Shown one piece after another: positions 51,370 to 63,860 of a stretch of 64,000 nt of DNA. Under the pieces are notes generated by a model. It saw only the letters and a program-made list of their open reading frames with translations. It was not told where the DNA came from and searched no databases. A program made the position numbers and the translations under genes. Within the stretch, counting starts at the first letter, position 1. Every line of letters begins with the position of its first letter. Source of the stretch: Plutella xylostella (taxonomy: Eukaryota > Arthropoda > Insecta > Lepidoptera > Plutellidae); NCBI RefSeq assembly GCF_932276165.1, contig NC_064005.1:9424001-9488000 (forward strand), read 5' to 3'.

Positions 51370-53224
51370 TAAATTATAATGAATTCAGGGCTTATTTGTT
51401 TAACTTTACAGAATCTTGCCAAATGAAGTGTTTTTTTAGCTGTATTCTTACCCTTTTTATTTTAAATCTAAAATATAGTTAAACATTGTTGTGTTTTGTT
51501 GGCAATTTCAATCTTTATCTAAGTTTTCTATTGAACTAGCTCTTGCCCGTTGTTTCGATTACTACATTTTTACTCACTGCACGCGTCTAGTTTCATTTAT
51601 CAGTAGGTATGTGTTTGTTATTGCAACTGTCAGTGGCGCGGACAATCAACGCGGATTGACGCACTACTCTGATTGTGCACCAACACATTGAAAACATATC
51701 GATATATTTGTAGCCCGCTATTGAAATTATACAGGGTGTTGTAAAAAGGGTAAGTATATTAATGGTAGAACTATGGAATTGTTCAGAATTATCTACGTAG
51801 TCATTCTTCGGCTTACTTTACATTTTCAGCAACTTCCTGCAGGTAGAGGAGCTCCATTTGAGCATATTTACAAATGTGTTGTTATAGTTTCACGAGTACT
51901 ATTATTATTATTATATCTGATACTTACAATCATTTTCTGAATCCATATCTCTCGTCGATATTTATTTTATTTAAAAAGAAAAAGCTTCCAACTCTACAAG
52001 GTTAAGTTGTAAATTTATGACAGAATCGAACCACAAGAGGCACCTCCGACCTGGGAGTAATCCCTAACCCGAAGCTTTTTACTAGAAAGCTTGTCTTTAA
52101 AATAGGGAACTGATTATTATTGGTAAAAGCTCTGTCCTTCGAGCTTCAGCTTGAAAAATATTCTCAAAAAAAAAATTTAATACATTTTGCTGTTATTCTG
52201 GTTAAGTCTTAATCAGTATAGTTAATAGGTACATAAAATTGTGCCCATTCGTCTATCCGTTTAAACTTTTAAAATACTTAAATACCTATTTTGAACACTA
52301 TTAAACCCATAGAAAAACAGTTAATTTGACAAACTTAATTAATGAATAATTATGTATAACTGTATCCAGAGTACATCGTATAAAAGTAATTTAATTGTAC
52401 AATTAAATTGTCAATCGACACCTAACAAGAGTTTCTTAATTTAAAAGTGAAATGTATTCAAATAACGAATCTGCGATAACACAGTGTACACTACCCACAG
52501 TGAAGTTTCTTACAAACGTCTTCGTAAAGTGGCTACATACCTACCTACATCACAGCACCATAATCCATTGACGCATCAGGACAATTTCGGACTCCTCATA
52601 AGTAATAAATTAACTGATGATTTGATTTTGTTTGCTTCTATAGGATATAAGATATTTAAAAATCTCATTTGAATACTGTGGATGATAAATAACGGTTTAT
52701 TTACTTATCTCGATTTAATTGCTTTATCAGTAAGTGGGTGGTTATTTCCAACTAACTACTCTACACTCAAGTTGTACTGTAACAAGTAACAACAGTAAAT
52801 ATATTTGTTTTGGAAGCAGAATACAAAATAAACCTATGTCTTTTAAAACGTGACATTAAAATATAATAAAATTGTGAGTACCTAGATTCAAATTAAGGAA
52901 ATGGTCCTAATTAAAATCGTATAAGCTCTTCCAATTAATTAAGATGATCTAATATTATATAATTATTTTCAGGTTACCTAAGTATAAAAAATTATAAATT
53001 TATTTGGTCTTGAAAAAAGCTATGTGTGAATCGGACTCAATGATACTTATCTCTACTCAAGCTGAACAAAACTCGACATCTAGTATTTTTAAGTGAAATA
53101 TTATAAGTATGCAATTCATGAGATATTTATTTACGTCGTGAGATGGTGAACCCCTTTCCACTAAACACAATTCATTTTCTACGATTATGTAGAATCGAGT
53201 TCAAATACACTGGGTGTTCACTCT
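51370..53224. other. Intergenic stretch right of the LTR element
   Basis: A single MITE end (tacagggtgttgtaaaaagg, near 51731) is seen without its partner. Nothing else is supported; strongly AT-rich. Confidence 0.5.
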
Positions 53225-53225
53225 A

Positions 53226-53323
53226 CAGGATGTTGCAAAAAGGGTATGATTTTAGATTCGGGCTTAGATATTAAATGCTGCACATGCTGGTCTCGGCTTA
53301 GTACACCCTTTTGCAACATCCTG
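53226..53323. mobile_element. 98-bp TA-flanked MITE
   Basis: The left end CAGGATGTTGCAAAAAGGGT and the right end, reversed CAGGATGTTGCAAAAGGGTG, are flanked by TA. It abuts, and seems to cut, the next MITE. Confidence 0.82.
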
Positions 53324-53327
53324 TATA

Positions 53328-53418
53328 TGCCACGACTCTTTTTCTTAGCATTAAACGTGCCGATTACATGACAGCTCCCGTTCGTACGTTTTTCGTCATA
53401 TATGTATAGTAACCCCCG
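53328..53418. mobile_element. GGGTCACTCT-family MITE, copy 5, left-truncated
   Basis: cattaaacgtgccgattaca, then gacagctcccgttcgtacg and agtaaccccc correspond to the right two thirds of copy 2. The left end is missing at the border of the 98-bp MITE. Confidence 0.6.
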
Positions 53419-53530
53419 GTGCCGTGACCCCGTGACGTAACGAGTAGCGTACCCGCATGCGGTGTGTGCTCGGCATTAGGCCCGGGTTCGATCCCGGCCG
53501 CGCTGCGTACACAACCACCCGCCTTCGTTA
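53418..53530 (+). mobile_element. tRNA-derived repeat
   Basis: gtgacgtaacgagtagcgta and gggttcgatcccggccgcg resemble degenerate Pol III A- and B-box regions. No closed cloverleaf was found, so this is a SINE head rather than a tRNA gene. Confidence 0.5.
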
Positions 53531-54140
53531 TTGGCGTCAACGCGAACTGAACACTTTCTTTTCTTAACTATAGGTATATCAGCAGGGTTTTTGGCACGTA
53601 CACTGACAAACATTAATGTGTGATACAGAATGATTATAAGTATGTATGTGCATAGGTATGTAATTTTATTTAATTCCTGAAATTCGCGATAACAAAATCA
53701 ACTCATGCCTCCTGACAGAATCGACTCCCTAAGTAGTTGAGGACTGAGTACTTATTATTTTTTTCCTTTATCGGACGCAAATAAAAAAATTATAAGAATT
53801 TATCAGCTTACGCATTTATTGCCCTGCAATAAATAATTATCTTTCGGTTTTTTATCAAATCTATAATAATTAAATAAATAACTGAACATTGGAATGTGTG
53901 TATGTGTGTCCTTCTGTCACGCTTATGTCAGACAAATTTTAAACAATTTTGTCATAGATAAATTGGCTCAAGGAACATAATAAGTCTTTCTCTAACGATA
54001 AGGACTGGCTTGAAGACCTCAGAGCGACGACAGGATTTAATCTTTTTATTCTATCTTTCAATCTTAGCTCGCGGGCAAAAGCTAACATTGTTATGAAAAA
54101 AAATATTTAATTGTTGTGAATTTGTGATTAGAATTTCACA

Positions 54141-54213
54141 GTTTCCGTGGTGTAGCGGTTATCACATCTGCCTAACACGCAGAAGGCCCCCGGTTCGATC
54201 CCGGGCGGAAACA
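54141..54213 (+). tRNA. tRNA-Val (AAC), copy 3
   Basis: Identical to the genes at 30106 and 43401, with a full acceptor stem, AAC anticodon and discriminator a. A run of T begins at 54217 as terminator. Confidence 0.95.
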
Positions 54214-54289
54214 ATGTTTTTTTTTTTTTTATTTGATATAAGTACCTAAATATTATATTTTTATCGTCATCTTAAGTAGGTATCATAGG

Positions 54290-54541
54290 CGACCGAATGG
54301 CGTAGTGGTTAGTGACCCTGACTAATGAGCCGAAGGTCCCGGGTTCGATTCCCGGCTGGGGCAGATATATGTTTAAAAACACATATTTGTACTCGGGTCT
54401 TGGGTGTTGATATTTAGCATCTATCTATCTATGTATTTGTGTAGAATATCAGCTGTCCGACATCCATAACACAGGTTCTGCCTAGCTTGGGGTCGGATGG
54501 CCGTGTGTGAGATGTCCCCACATATTTATTATTATTTATTT
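54290..54541 (+). mobile_element. SINE B: tRNA-derived head, shared tail
   Basis: The head gaatggcgtagtggttagtg with gggttcgattcccggct is tRNA-like. The tail (gtgtagaatatcagctgtcc, cttggggtcggatggccgtg, gagatgtccccacatattta) matches SINE A at 30645-30918 in reverse. Confidence 0.8.
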
Positions 54542-54849
54542 AACAATTATATACTTAGGACTATATTGCCTTCTTATTCATCAAATATCTTATGTAAAGG
54601 TATATATACCTACTAGCTATTCCTAATAATAACACCAGAAAATACATACTCAAGTAGTAAGTTTTACAACGGCTAAATGCTATAATTCGTACATGCCCAT
54701 AACGCGAGGTTTAAGGCACTCTTAACCCGACTATTGTAATAAAATAAAACAGTATCATTTCATTTTATTGTCCAACCACAAAAGTGTACTTACTCATATA
54801 TTTGGTACTTCGAATAGAGTTTTTATTGCCTAGAACCTAGATCGTTCGA

Positions 54850-54930
54850 GATACGGCACCGGATGGTGCAGTGGTTAGTAACGACGGGGTTTTGTTGGAG
54901 GTCCCGGTTTGAATTCCGACAGTAGCAGTT
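54850..54930 (+). mobile_element. Degenerate tRNA-headed SINE fragment
   Basis: ggcaccggatggtgcagtgg, ttagtaacgacg and cccggtttgaattccgac resemble the SINE B head. A weaker relative is at 58895-58975 (catggttcagtggttagtaa). Confidence 0.5.
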
Positions 54931-54934
54931 CTTT

Positions 54935-57900
54935 GTTTGCGGAAAAAATGGCAGTCCTCAAAGAAAAACCACGACAACAAGCATTTGAATTTAATTTGAT
55001 ACCTGATTTAGAGCAACAATCCCACTAGCATACAGACAGAAATGACATTCCTACTTATAAACTTATAACCTCTCAATTATACTGTCGGCGGATAAAAACA
55101 GACACTTATCTTTAATCCAGCACCTCAAACATTCATCAGCTTTTTCAAACTGCATGAATGGTAAACACCCGCGATATATCAAAACTATTTACGAAAACAA
55201 AAAAAAAGGAAATTCGCTGGCAGCTTACAGCAAACATAGGGGATTCAGTTGAAAAACTGAAACAATTTGGATTCGTTCTGAAGTTTGGTAATCGCGCGCG
55301 GCACTGCTCGTATGCTCATAACTGCATGGCCTAGTTTCAAAGGTATTTTTGTTTTTTGTTTACAAATGTTGAAGCCAAATAATGTATTTAACCAGCTCTC
55401 TAATAGGGAATATACTTTGGCAGTGAGTTATTTGTGAAATTATACATATAAGTTTAATTAATTTTAGCCCAACAATTGTGTTAGCATAATTTTATGCTTC
55501 ACTAACTAGGTACCTACCTACTACTCTTTTTTATTATAAAGTGCCTGAAATATACTATATTAGACTAGGAACAACAATATACAAATAAAGGTAAGTATGT
55601 GAGTTGTTTATTTAATCCTGCAATGGATTTTTGTTCTCCACGCTATGGGAAATGGTTAAAATATTGAGTTATAAAATATTTCCTTCACATCTTCGTGTTT
55701 AAATTAGAAATTTACAGCAAATTGAATCAATAAATCTCAATATCTAGCGCTCCCGTCAAAGAGAGCTGAGCGAAATTGGATTCGTGCAACATAAAAATAG
55801 ATACATTTAAATCAATTTGCTCAGTAAATATTAGAATTTTCCAATTACCTACGTAATAACTAATTGAGCACAAAGCTCATATCGCATGCACGGCTCCTTC
55901 GGCTATGGCCATGAGATGAGCGGGCGGGATAGGGGAGGGTCATAGGAGGAGCGGGTAGGGGCGCCACAGGAAGAGTGGGCGGTCAGAATCTATTCAGTAA
56001 AATACATCCCATTTTCAATGCTTCTTAGCTAGGTATCAATGACATAGCTGTTCTATTTTAGAACAATACATATTCAATGTTCAACTCATTGTGCGATATT
56101 ATTTTGTATTGAAAGACGTGGGTAGATTTTATAATATTAATTAACGCTCATCAAAAGTCTGTGGAGAGATAGTAATATTATTAAAAAAAACCTTAGGTCT
56201 GATGGTATTCTAAAGAAAAATATATAATAATTATGAACAAAAGCGGCCAAATGTTTGTATGACATAAAATATTTCAAAGGATGGTTAAATAGAAATGCAT
56301 AAAATATCGCAAAAACTAGACAGCATCACAGCAATTCAACAAAACAATCGTAAAAACATCCGACAAACGCAAATTCCGGACACACATGGTATAATAAACT
56401 ACAACGCTTTCATCTAAAAATGGCTTTTGTTTCATGAAACCCATTTAGCTTCCAATTAATATCTCGGGGCCGCAACCTTTCAATTTTAACATTTTAATTG
56501 AAAAACAACAAAAATCGATCGTAGTCCAATGAGAGCGGAACAAAGGAGTTATAAATGTTGATTTTAATTTTGCAATATCAAACGCTGGACTCGTGTGTGA
56601 TCAGCTGGGAGTGAGGGTCTCGTAGTGTGGATGAGGGCTAGGCGCTGACCAGGGCAGGGTGCAGTCAGGGAGCGGTTGGGAACCAATACAATTCATCATT
56701 ATTCACACCATCAGACAATAGTCACCCAAAAGCTCCCATGGAACGTATATTCAGTCGCCACTGAGGACTCCTGAGCCATACCTACTTATCCGATCAATTT
56801 ATTGGCAAGAGACTGCTTCACGCAACTTTTGTCTGTTCAAAATCTCTTTTAATCCAACCGGTTATCTCCAGTACATATAGGAAGGGTTGGACAACGCATT
56901 TATCAACTAGACCTGCAAAGATCCGCTTCGCTCATCACCCTGCCAGCGGCCGGAAGGCTCCCGAGTATTCGTCGGTTGCTTTTTCAAACTGCTCCATGCA
57001 TTATTGAGAGTTCCACTCGACTGCGCGCCGACTCGCCGCCTCTCAGATTGCTGATCAACTTGTTACTCGGTGCTGGATACCCACTGTTGATTTTAGCTGT
57101 GATATAGGATACGAATGGACGTAGACATGCATACTGCATAGATAGGTAGGATAAGTAACATAAAAACATACCGCGGTATTATTACGTATAATTAGGTATT
57201 TTATGCAGATAACCTTTGGATTTTATTATAAAATAATTTAAAAAAACTTAATATGGTATTTGTCTCGCTCGAATCCTGCGAGTAAGAGGAACGCTAAGGA
57301 CATAACATCAGTATCCTAAACCTAGCAGAGGACGATTATTGGCTAATGATGATAGCGAGGAAGGCCGAGGAAATTCACTATTCTGGTGGGGTGAGCGCAA
57401 AACCAAACAATTTCACTTTGAAAGCAGTTTCATTTCCTTATAATTTGTGGTGAATCTTGTACGTCCGTCCTCCTTACCGTACCCCATTCACAAACCTCAC
57501 GCATTGTCCGGCTTCCGGCTGGAATTTAAACATATAACTTTATATAAACGTATATAATATAACAAAACACGACCCTCCCGCCGGCTGTTATATGATAATA
57601 CCGCGATATTCACAAGAGCTTATAATGCGGCGGATTTAACAGTTTCGGGTCGGAAACTTGGCGACTTTTTGTTGAGCCATGTTAAGTGCCGTTATTGAAT
57701 TCTTTTTGTACTTTCGCACGCTGGATTTGTTGGGGATTTGGTTCGAGACAGTTGCGGGAAAACGTCGTTATGGCGCTGTTAGATTGAGCTGTTTTATCTC
57801 TCTCTGTCATTATTTTCGCAATTTTGAACCTAGTATAAACAAAGATTGCTTGCTTGAATTAAAATATTAGGTATAATGTTTATAAGTAAAATCATGCACA

Positions 57901-60900
57901 TAGGATAATATTGTCATGATAGTTTATTTTATTGTTTCAAAACCTTCACGGGTTCAACTTCTGTTCCAAACGTAATCAACTAACACTTGTCCTTCATTAA
58001 CAATAACAACCCTATTAAAATCTATGGGTTTTTTCCCAAATCTATAGCCGCATCTTCAATTGGTGGAAGAAATCACGCACACAAACGATTTGTTGTTTCT
58101 GTGCGTGCGTCCAGTAATTGGTAACAGTGGTCGCGGCGCGTCCACCACGCGAGGCCAGACCACCACTAGACCCCCATCACCACCTTACAACACGAAATTA
58201 CCTGCTCTATTAGTAGGAGGTTTAGAGCGACGGCCGATGAGGGATAGGGGTCGAAGGATGGAATTAAGGTGAACGGTTAGTAACGAGAACTGTACGAGTG
58301 ACGTAAATAGTGCTCTTTGTTGATATGCGGCTCTCTCGAGTATTAATGGACTTAGTTTGGTTTGATTTTGTGTTGTGAATTAAGGGCGTAGGACCACGTG
58401 GCCAGACGAAAATTTCACTATTATTATTGAGCTGGTATTTGCGAGTTATGTGAAGGACGGACATGAACAGCTGACAGTTAAGCCCAGTTAACCCCAGCGA
58501 ACCAATATTCAAATTTACACATCCCATACTACTTATCGTAGATTTATTAAATACCTTTCACTGGCGGCTCTGGTCAAAGCAATGCGCTCTGACATAAATA
58601 CCGAAAGCATGTATCAAAGGCCAATTTGCCAGTAAAGACCTTTACTAAAGATAATAGTCGGGCTGTGTGTAATTTATCAATGGTAAAGCAGCGGCCACAA
58701 TGATGATTGCAGACAATTAGCAGATTATAGCTTAGATAGCCAATCAGGAGCCGAGTGCCCCCGCGCCCCGCGCCCCGCAGTGTCCATGTAATCGCGCCCT
58801 ATTATCTGAATGTGAAACCGACTCAATGATGTCCCAAAATGGCCTGTTGGAAATCGGTACAGAGTAGGCGGTTACCAGATTATCAACTGGGTTTGTGGGG
58901 CATGGTTCAGTGGTTAGTAACGGTGGGTGAGTGGGAAGTGTTAAAGACTGTTTGAATTTCGGCCAAGGCAGATTCAAACATTTGAAAGGAGGCTGAAAAA
59001 ATAATTTAACATACCCATGTCACATACCTGTTATTACATAATATTATTTTTATTATTGACATGACACGCAGGGAGGTACAAACTCACAAATTTATTGAAT
59101 TATTACGAAACAAAAACAATAAGTTCCAAACGTAAACTACCTTTATAGCCATTTAGTTTGACCTCCAAGATATAAAACTAAAGTCAGCCGCAGCCCCGGG
59201 GAGCACACGTGGTCTCGTAAACTGCGAGATTCAATTAGACCAGGACTTGGGGCAACCCTTGTCACAACTCCGAACTGACGGCATATTCTCTACCCACTTG
59301 TCGCTACCAACCGATCCTGGTCGGAAACTTGTTCTTGTCAATATTCTTGGTAAATTTCATTCACAGACGGCAAACTTTGCTTTACAACGGCTTCAGTATT
59401 TATTAAAGTTGTATAAAACAGCACTCAAACTAGCCGATTTGACGACACACTAATAACGGCAGTTAAAGCTAGGGGGGTGCGCGCCGCTCCCACTTAGATT
59501 TACAAACTGCTATAAAATACCGGAACAGCTCGGGTGGAGTAAACAAAACAAAGTATCCGCATCCACACAGAAGGAATCGCACGTCGGATCCGGAATGAAA
59601 TGCAGCATTTATCCCAGAAATATTGGTGAAAGAAACTCCGCCGGCCATTCGAGCCGGATTATCGGAGTAACAATGTCCGGATTTGGGACTCGGAAAGGTT
59701 GACGATCACTGCGCCGAAACAATTGGAGCTGGCCGGAAAACAATGTTTTTTCTTTATGCGGTATTTCTTCTTTTCCGTTCGTATTTCGAACTCGCGTTTG
59801 GGCGGCAAAAGTGGCAGTTTGTCTTCGCCGGTGACGCCTCGCGCCGGCTTTTTATGCATTGCTGATTCTGTGTATTGCGAGGACGGACGGGTCAGAGCGG
59901 CTATTTACGCCCCCAAGCCGGAGATATTATTCAACACTTTTTTCTTTTACAAAAAAAACTTTTTAACTTCTTGAGTGGGACTAAAGAGTACTTGAACAAC
60001 AACTACTTATTTACACCAATTAGCGGTCATTTGCAAGCGTAAACAAAAAGAAACAATCCGCGATAAAGCGATCGTGCAAATTGACGGCATGTGGCATGCC
60101 ACTCGGGCCTCTTATACAGCGTGACTCAAAACGGCACGTCACAATCTTGAGCGTGTAAAAGTCAACTCGACCGCGTCGCGTGCACAGGGTGGTCCGGAAT
60201 TGAATTAACATCAGTAATTACGAACGAGCACGCATCGTACTCGTACAAATTACATCCCCCTCTAGGAGACGGGCCCTGATTGCGAGCAATTCGATAGCCT
60301 AATTACGTGCGATTTGGAAGATCGACGTGAAATGGAGATAGTTATTATCGTGCTGAGTACGTACACGGGTCGTCTTTGATGTCTTACAGTAATGGCAATG
60401 TTTTAAGTACGCTAAAGAGTTTGCTGTGTAGCATGTTTTATATAAAATACTAACTTAATATACAAAATATATGATTCATGAAATGTTGAAGCTTTCCAAA
60501 GTCTGAGCTGGATGAGGAAGGCTGAGGATGTAGGATGATCTCGTCCAGCGGAGGACGATAGCTTTCCATGTCCAGCTTTTTTGTTTTTCCCGAAGCGATT
60601 CATTTTAAAGATTCAGTTCTTTAAAGAAGCACAATCACACGTCGGAAATCATACCTCGTATAAAGCCCTTAACTGTATAATATGTGTCTTGTTATCTTGT
60701 GGCGTGTGACATGGCAAAAATAGTCAGACAGATATCTATGGTAAGAGCAACCACGCATTCCATTTGCACTGCATTTAAATTGACAGTAACAAAAGTATGA
60801 CGGGCGTCGGTAATAAGTAGAGTGTCCAATTTGAATACAGTTTTTGGTGTGGATGTCCGGAATCTGTTGCTTTATTTTAAATCGGATTTCAGATCGCTAC

Positions 60901-62740
60901 AGGCCGCAGGGGGGGGAGGCCATGTATTATGTATGCGCTTAAGTGTTCATGTAGTGTAGTTGGAGAAACTATTTTTATTTATTTACGTAGGTATGTTAAA
61001 GAAGGTAGTAGGTATATTGATCGTATCGATCGCAAAACCAGTAAGTTGAGGTAGATTAGTTGTTGTACCACAGAATAATAACGACCTAACTGTTGTTTTC
61101 ATTCAAAAACGGCGATACGACCTATCAAGTTTACAACGAAAGCTCTGAATATCCCTTTGGGGATGACCGTCGTGAGCATAATTAGGTTTGTAAATAAATC
61201 CCAATAGTAGTAAGTACCTATATTTTTTTTTACTTATATTATAATCTCAACTACACTATATCAATCATAATTTTCTACAATAGCAGATTTCACCTACTTC
61301 TCACCTTTGATTACCCTCTCGACTATGGTCGACCGACCGCACATTCAACTTTTCAAATATATTTTTTATTATGAAGTGTTGCGTTGCGTGTCAAGTTTAT
61401 AGAAGTCAATTTTAATTTGAGTGCAATTAAGGCGCGGCTGTCCGAAATACGGCATTTTACCTGATTCCATCGTATACGCCCAATTAACTACATGCGTATG
61501 AAAATGCTTGGAAATTGGTTAATTTTAGCTTCACATACGTTCTGCGAATGGAATTTTTTGAATATCGAGGAAATACTCGTATTGCCTAGAAAATATTACA
61601 TATTTTTAACATATTATTATTATTTTTGTACCTACTACTCTGGCCAGGCGTGGAGAACCAAAAATAATTATAATTGCTATATTTATACTTTACAGGGGGA
61701 ATTTAATCCATTCCATATAGTTTTATTTATTTATTTTATGTTTTTCATTAATGATGCCCTCATGAAGTTTTTCAGTATGATAGGGACATTTAGTAGCCAC
61801 GGTAACATCATTGATAAAAGTTCACCTTGTCTAGAGCGATCTGATAGGATGCTGCATGTACGTTTGGATTTATGTTTTCTTGCTTATTACAAGACGATAT
61901 TTATATTAAGTTTTAACAATATTGTAATTCCAGCTTATTTAATACAGAATACCCACAAACCTGCGTAGTTCACTTCAGTCTCTCGAATATCAGCTTACAT
62001 ACAATTCATCTGGTGTGGCTTCCATAAATTCATATTAAAGCAAAAGGGTGGTTACTCTGGATTTGCGCACGAGCTCCGACAGAAAGGCGCATTTATTCCA
62101 CGCGCGACAGTTCAATGACATGTTGCTCATTCGAACCGCCATACACATTTTAAGTCATTATAAGTAGTAAGTATGAAGAGATCAGGGTCTATCGTGGGCC
62201 CGAGTGAAGGTAGGTAAGCGTGGAGAAGAATATAATATGTAGCCCTAAGCTCCACAGGGGAGTAACAGAACGACAAGTAAGTAAGTAGGCAGTATTAATT
62301 ATTGTATATATTATCCAAAATAGTGCCCGACGACGTCTATTATCTAATTCTTATCTATTTAATTGCAGGAACTATACCTATCTGAATGTGTTCAAATTAT
62401 AATTAGCATAAACCTTTACACGAGTTACTAATTCTGAGTATTCCACCAATTTTCGCTATCTCAAGATTCGCAAGTTACCTCGGCATACGTAATATTATTG
62501 TAATGTAAGCGCACTACACTCCACTCTCCTGTAAATCCCTGGTAAACAAGTTAATATTAAGTTTGAAGCCACATATTATCGAGGATTAAGTTCTATAGAA
62601 GTTATCAACAAATTTAAGTTACCAGCATTGCTAGCTCGGCCGAGATAACTTTTAATGAGCAACTATAGGTTTTTGCTTGACTAATTTAGTGATGTGCTTA
62701 TACAGTATTTTTTTTAAAGCCTGCTTTATAAAAGTCTCGA
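54935..62740. other. Long unique noncoding region
   Basis: Except for short RTE-end remnants (about 57325-57380 and 60480-60560) and a SINE-like fragment at 58895-58975, I recognise no gene or repeat. Several blocks (55080-55330, 55890-55990, 56580-57080, 58090-58260, 59160-60350) are less AT-rich than the rest and could be regulatory or lie in an intron or upstream region of a neighbouring gene. The open frame at 58060-58272 has splice-like borders but no known motif. Confidence 0.45.
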
Positions 62741-62747
62741 TAGGAAT

Positions 62748-62840
62748 ATCCTACTAATATTATAAAGTGAAAGTTTGTAAGTACATTTCAATCGCCAATT
62801 CTGTTGGTCCAGCCGTTTTCCCGTTAAAGAGTATAGATTA
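62748..62840 (+). mobile_element. Partial repeat with lep1-like 5' end
   Basis: tcctactaatattataaagt and cagccgttttcccgttaaag resemble the start of lep1-like elements. The rest is cut off before the RTE LINE. Confidence 0.4.
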
Positions 62841-62871
62841 CATAAATAAACATTATAGATTTTTTAAAATA

Positions 62872-63860
62872 TAAATTCTGTACAATGCCGCTACTATGAC
62901 TGTCCAAGTACAGGACCACAAGACAAGACCTATCCAACTGCAACGTGGAGTGAGACAGGGGGATGTGATATCTCCGAAACTGTTCACCAATGCATTGGAA
63001 GATGTCTTTAAGACGTTGGACTGGAAAGGACATGGCATATGTATAAATGGCGAGTACATGTCACACCTCCGCTTCGCGGACGACATCGTTACTATGGCAG
63101 AATCTCTGCAGGAACTCAGCTGGATGCTAAGTGGCCTAAATGCTGCTTCCCGACGTGTTTGCCTCGGTATGAACTTGGACAAGACGAAAGTCATGTACAA
63201 TGCTCACATCAAACCGGAGCCGGTCGCCGTTGGTGAGGCAACAATCGAAGTTGTGCAAGAATATGTCTACCTCGGGCAGACTATTCGGCTAGGCAGAAGC
63301 AACTTCGACAAGGAGGCTGCAAGGCGCATCCAACTGGGTTGGGCTGCATTCGGGAAACTTCGTCACATATTCTCCTCGGCCATTCCTCAGAGCCTGAAGA
63401 CAAAAGTCTTCAACCAGTGCGTCCTACCAGTGATGACGTATGGTGCAGAGACGTGGACACTGACGGTAGGACTGGTCCACCGATTTAAAGTCGCTCAGCG
63501 TGCTATGGAGAGAGCTATGCTTGGGGTTTCTCTGATGGATCGTATCAGAAATGAGGTTATCCGTCAGAGGACTAAGGTTACCGACATAGCTGTCAAAATA
63601 TGCAAGCTGAAGTGGCAGTGGGCTGGTCATATCTGCCGAAGAACCGATAACCGTTGGGGTAGACGAGTTCTCGAGTGGAGACCACGAACAGGCAAACGCA
63701 GCGTGGGACGCCCTCCTGCCCGCTGGACTGACGACCTTAGGCGGGTGGCGGGTAGTGGTTGGATGAGGAAGGCCGAGGACCGAGTGTTGTGGCGCTCCTT
63801 GGGAGAGGCCTATGTCCAGCAGTGGATGATTATTGGCTGATGATGATGATGATGATGATG
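62872..63860 (+). mobile_element. RTE-type LINE, 5'-truncated, 17-bp target duplication
   Basis: atagattttttaaaata is duplicated at 62855-62871 and 63861-63877. The element starts in the RT and ends right after ORF2 in a (TGA)n tail, as RTE elements do. The perfect duplication and open frame suggest a recent insertion. Confidence 0.92.
62896..63840 (+). CDS. RTE-type LINE reverse transcriptase, C-terminal part
   Basis: A 314-residue open frame with RT motif B (GVRQGDVISPKLFTNALE), motif C (LRFADDIVTMA), the thumb (VYLGQTI) and the C-terminal region common in RTE ORF2 (LPVMTYGAETWTLT, WQWAGHICRRTDNRWGRRV, GRPPARWTDDLRRVAG), ending WMIIG. The endonuclease and RT motif A are lost by 5' truncation. 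The real reading may begin before the first Met. Confidence 0.88.
   Translation: MTVQVQDHKTRPIQLQRGVRQGDVISPKLFTNALEDVFKTLDWKGHGICINGEYMSHLRFADDIVTMAESLQELSWMLSGLNAASRRVCLGMNLDKTKVMYNAHIKPEPVAVGEATIEVVQEYVYLGQTIRLGRSNFDKEAARRIQLGWAAFGKLRHIFSSAIPQSLKTKVFNQCVLPVMTYGAETWTLTVGLVHRFKVAQRAMERAMLGVSLMDRIRNEVIRQRTKVTDIAVKICKLKWQWAGHICRRTDNRWGRRVLEWRPRTGKRSVGRPPARWTDDLRRVAGSGWMRKAEDRVLWRSLGEAYVQQWMIIG

Noticed and set aside
57679..57870. 63-residue open frame as a small gene
   Set aside because: No signal peptide pattern I can defend, no motif, no splice context; its length is expected by chance.
59659..59974. Overlapping open frames on both strands near 59.7-60.0 kb
   Set aside because: Frames on both strands are open only because of local composition; there is no recognisable domain or splice pattern.
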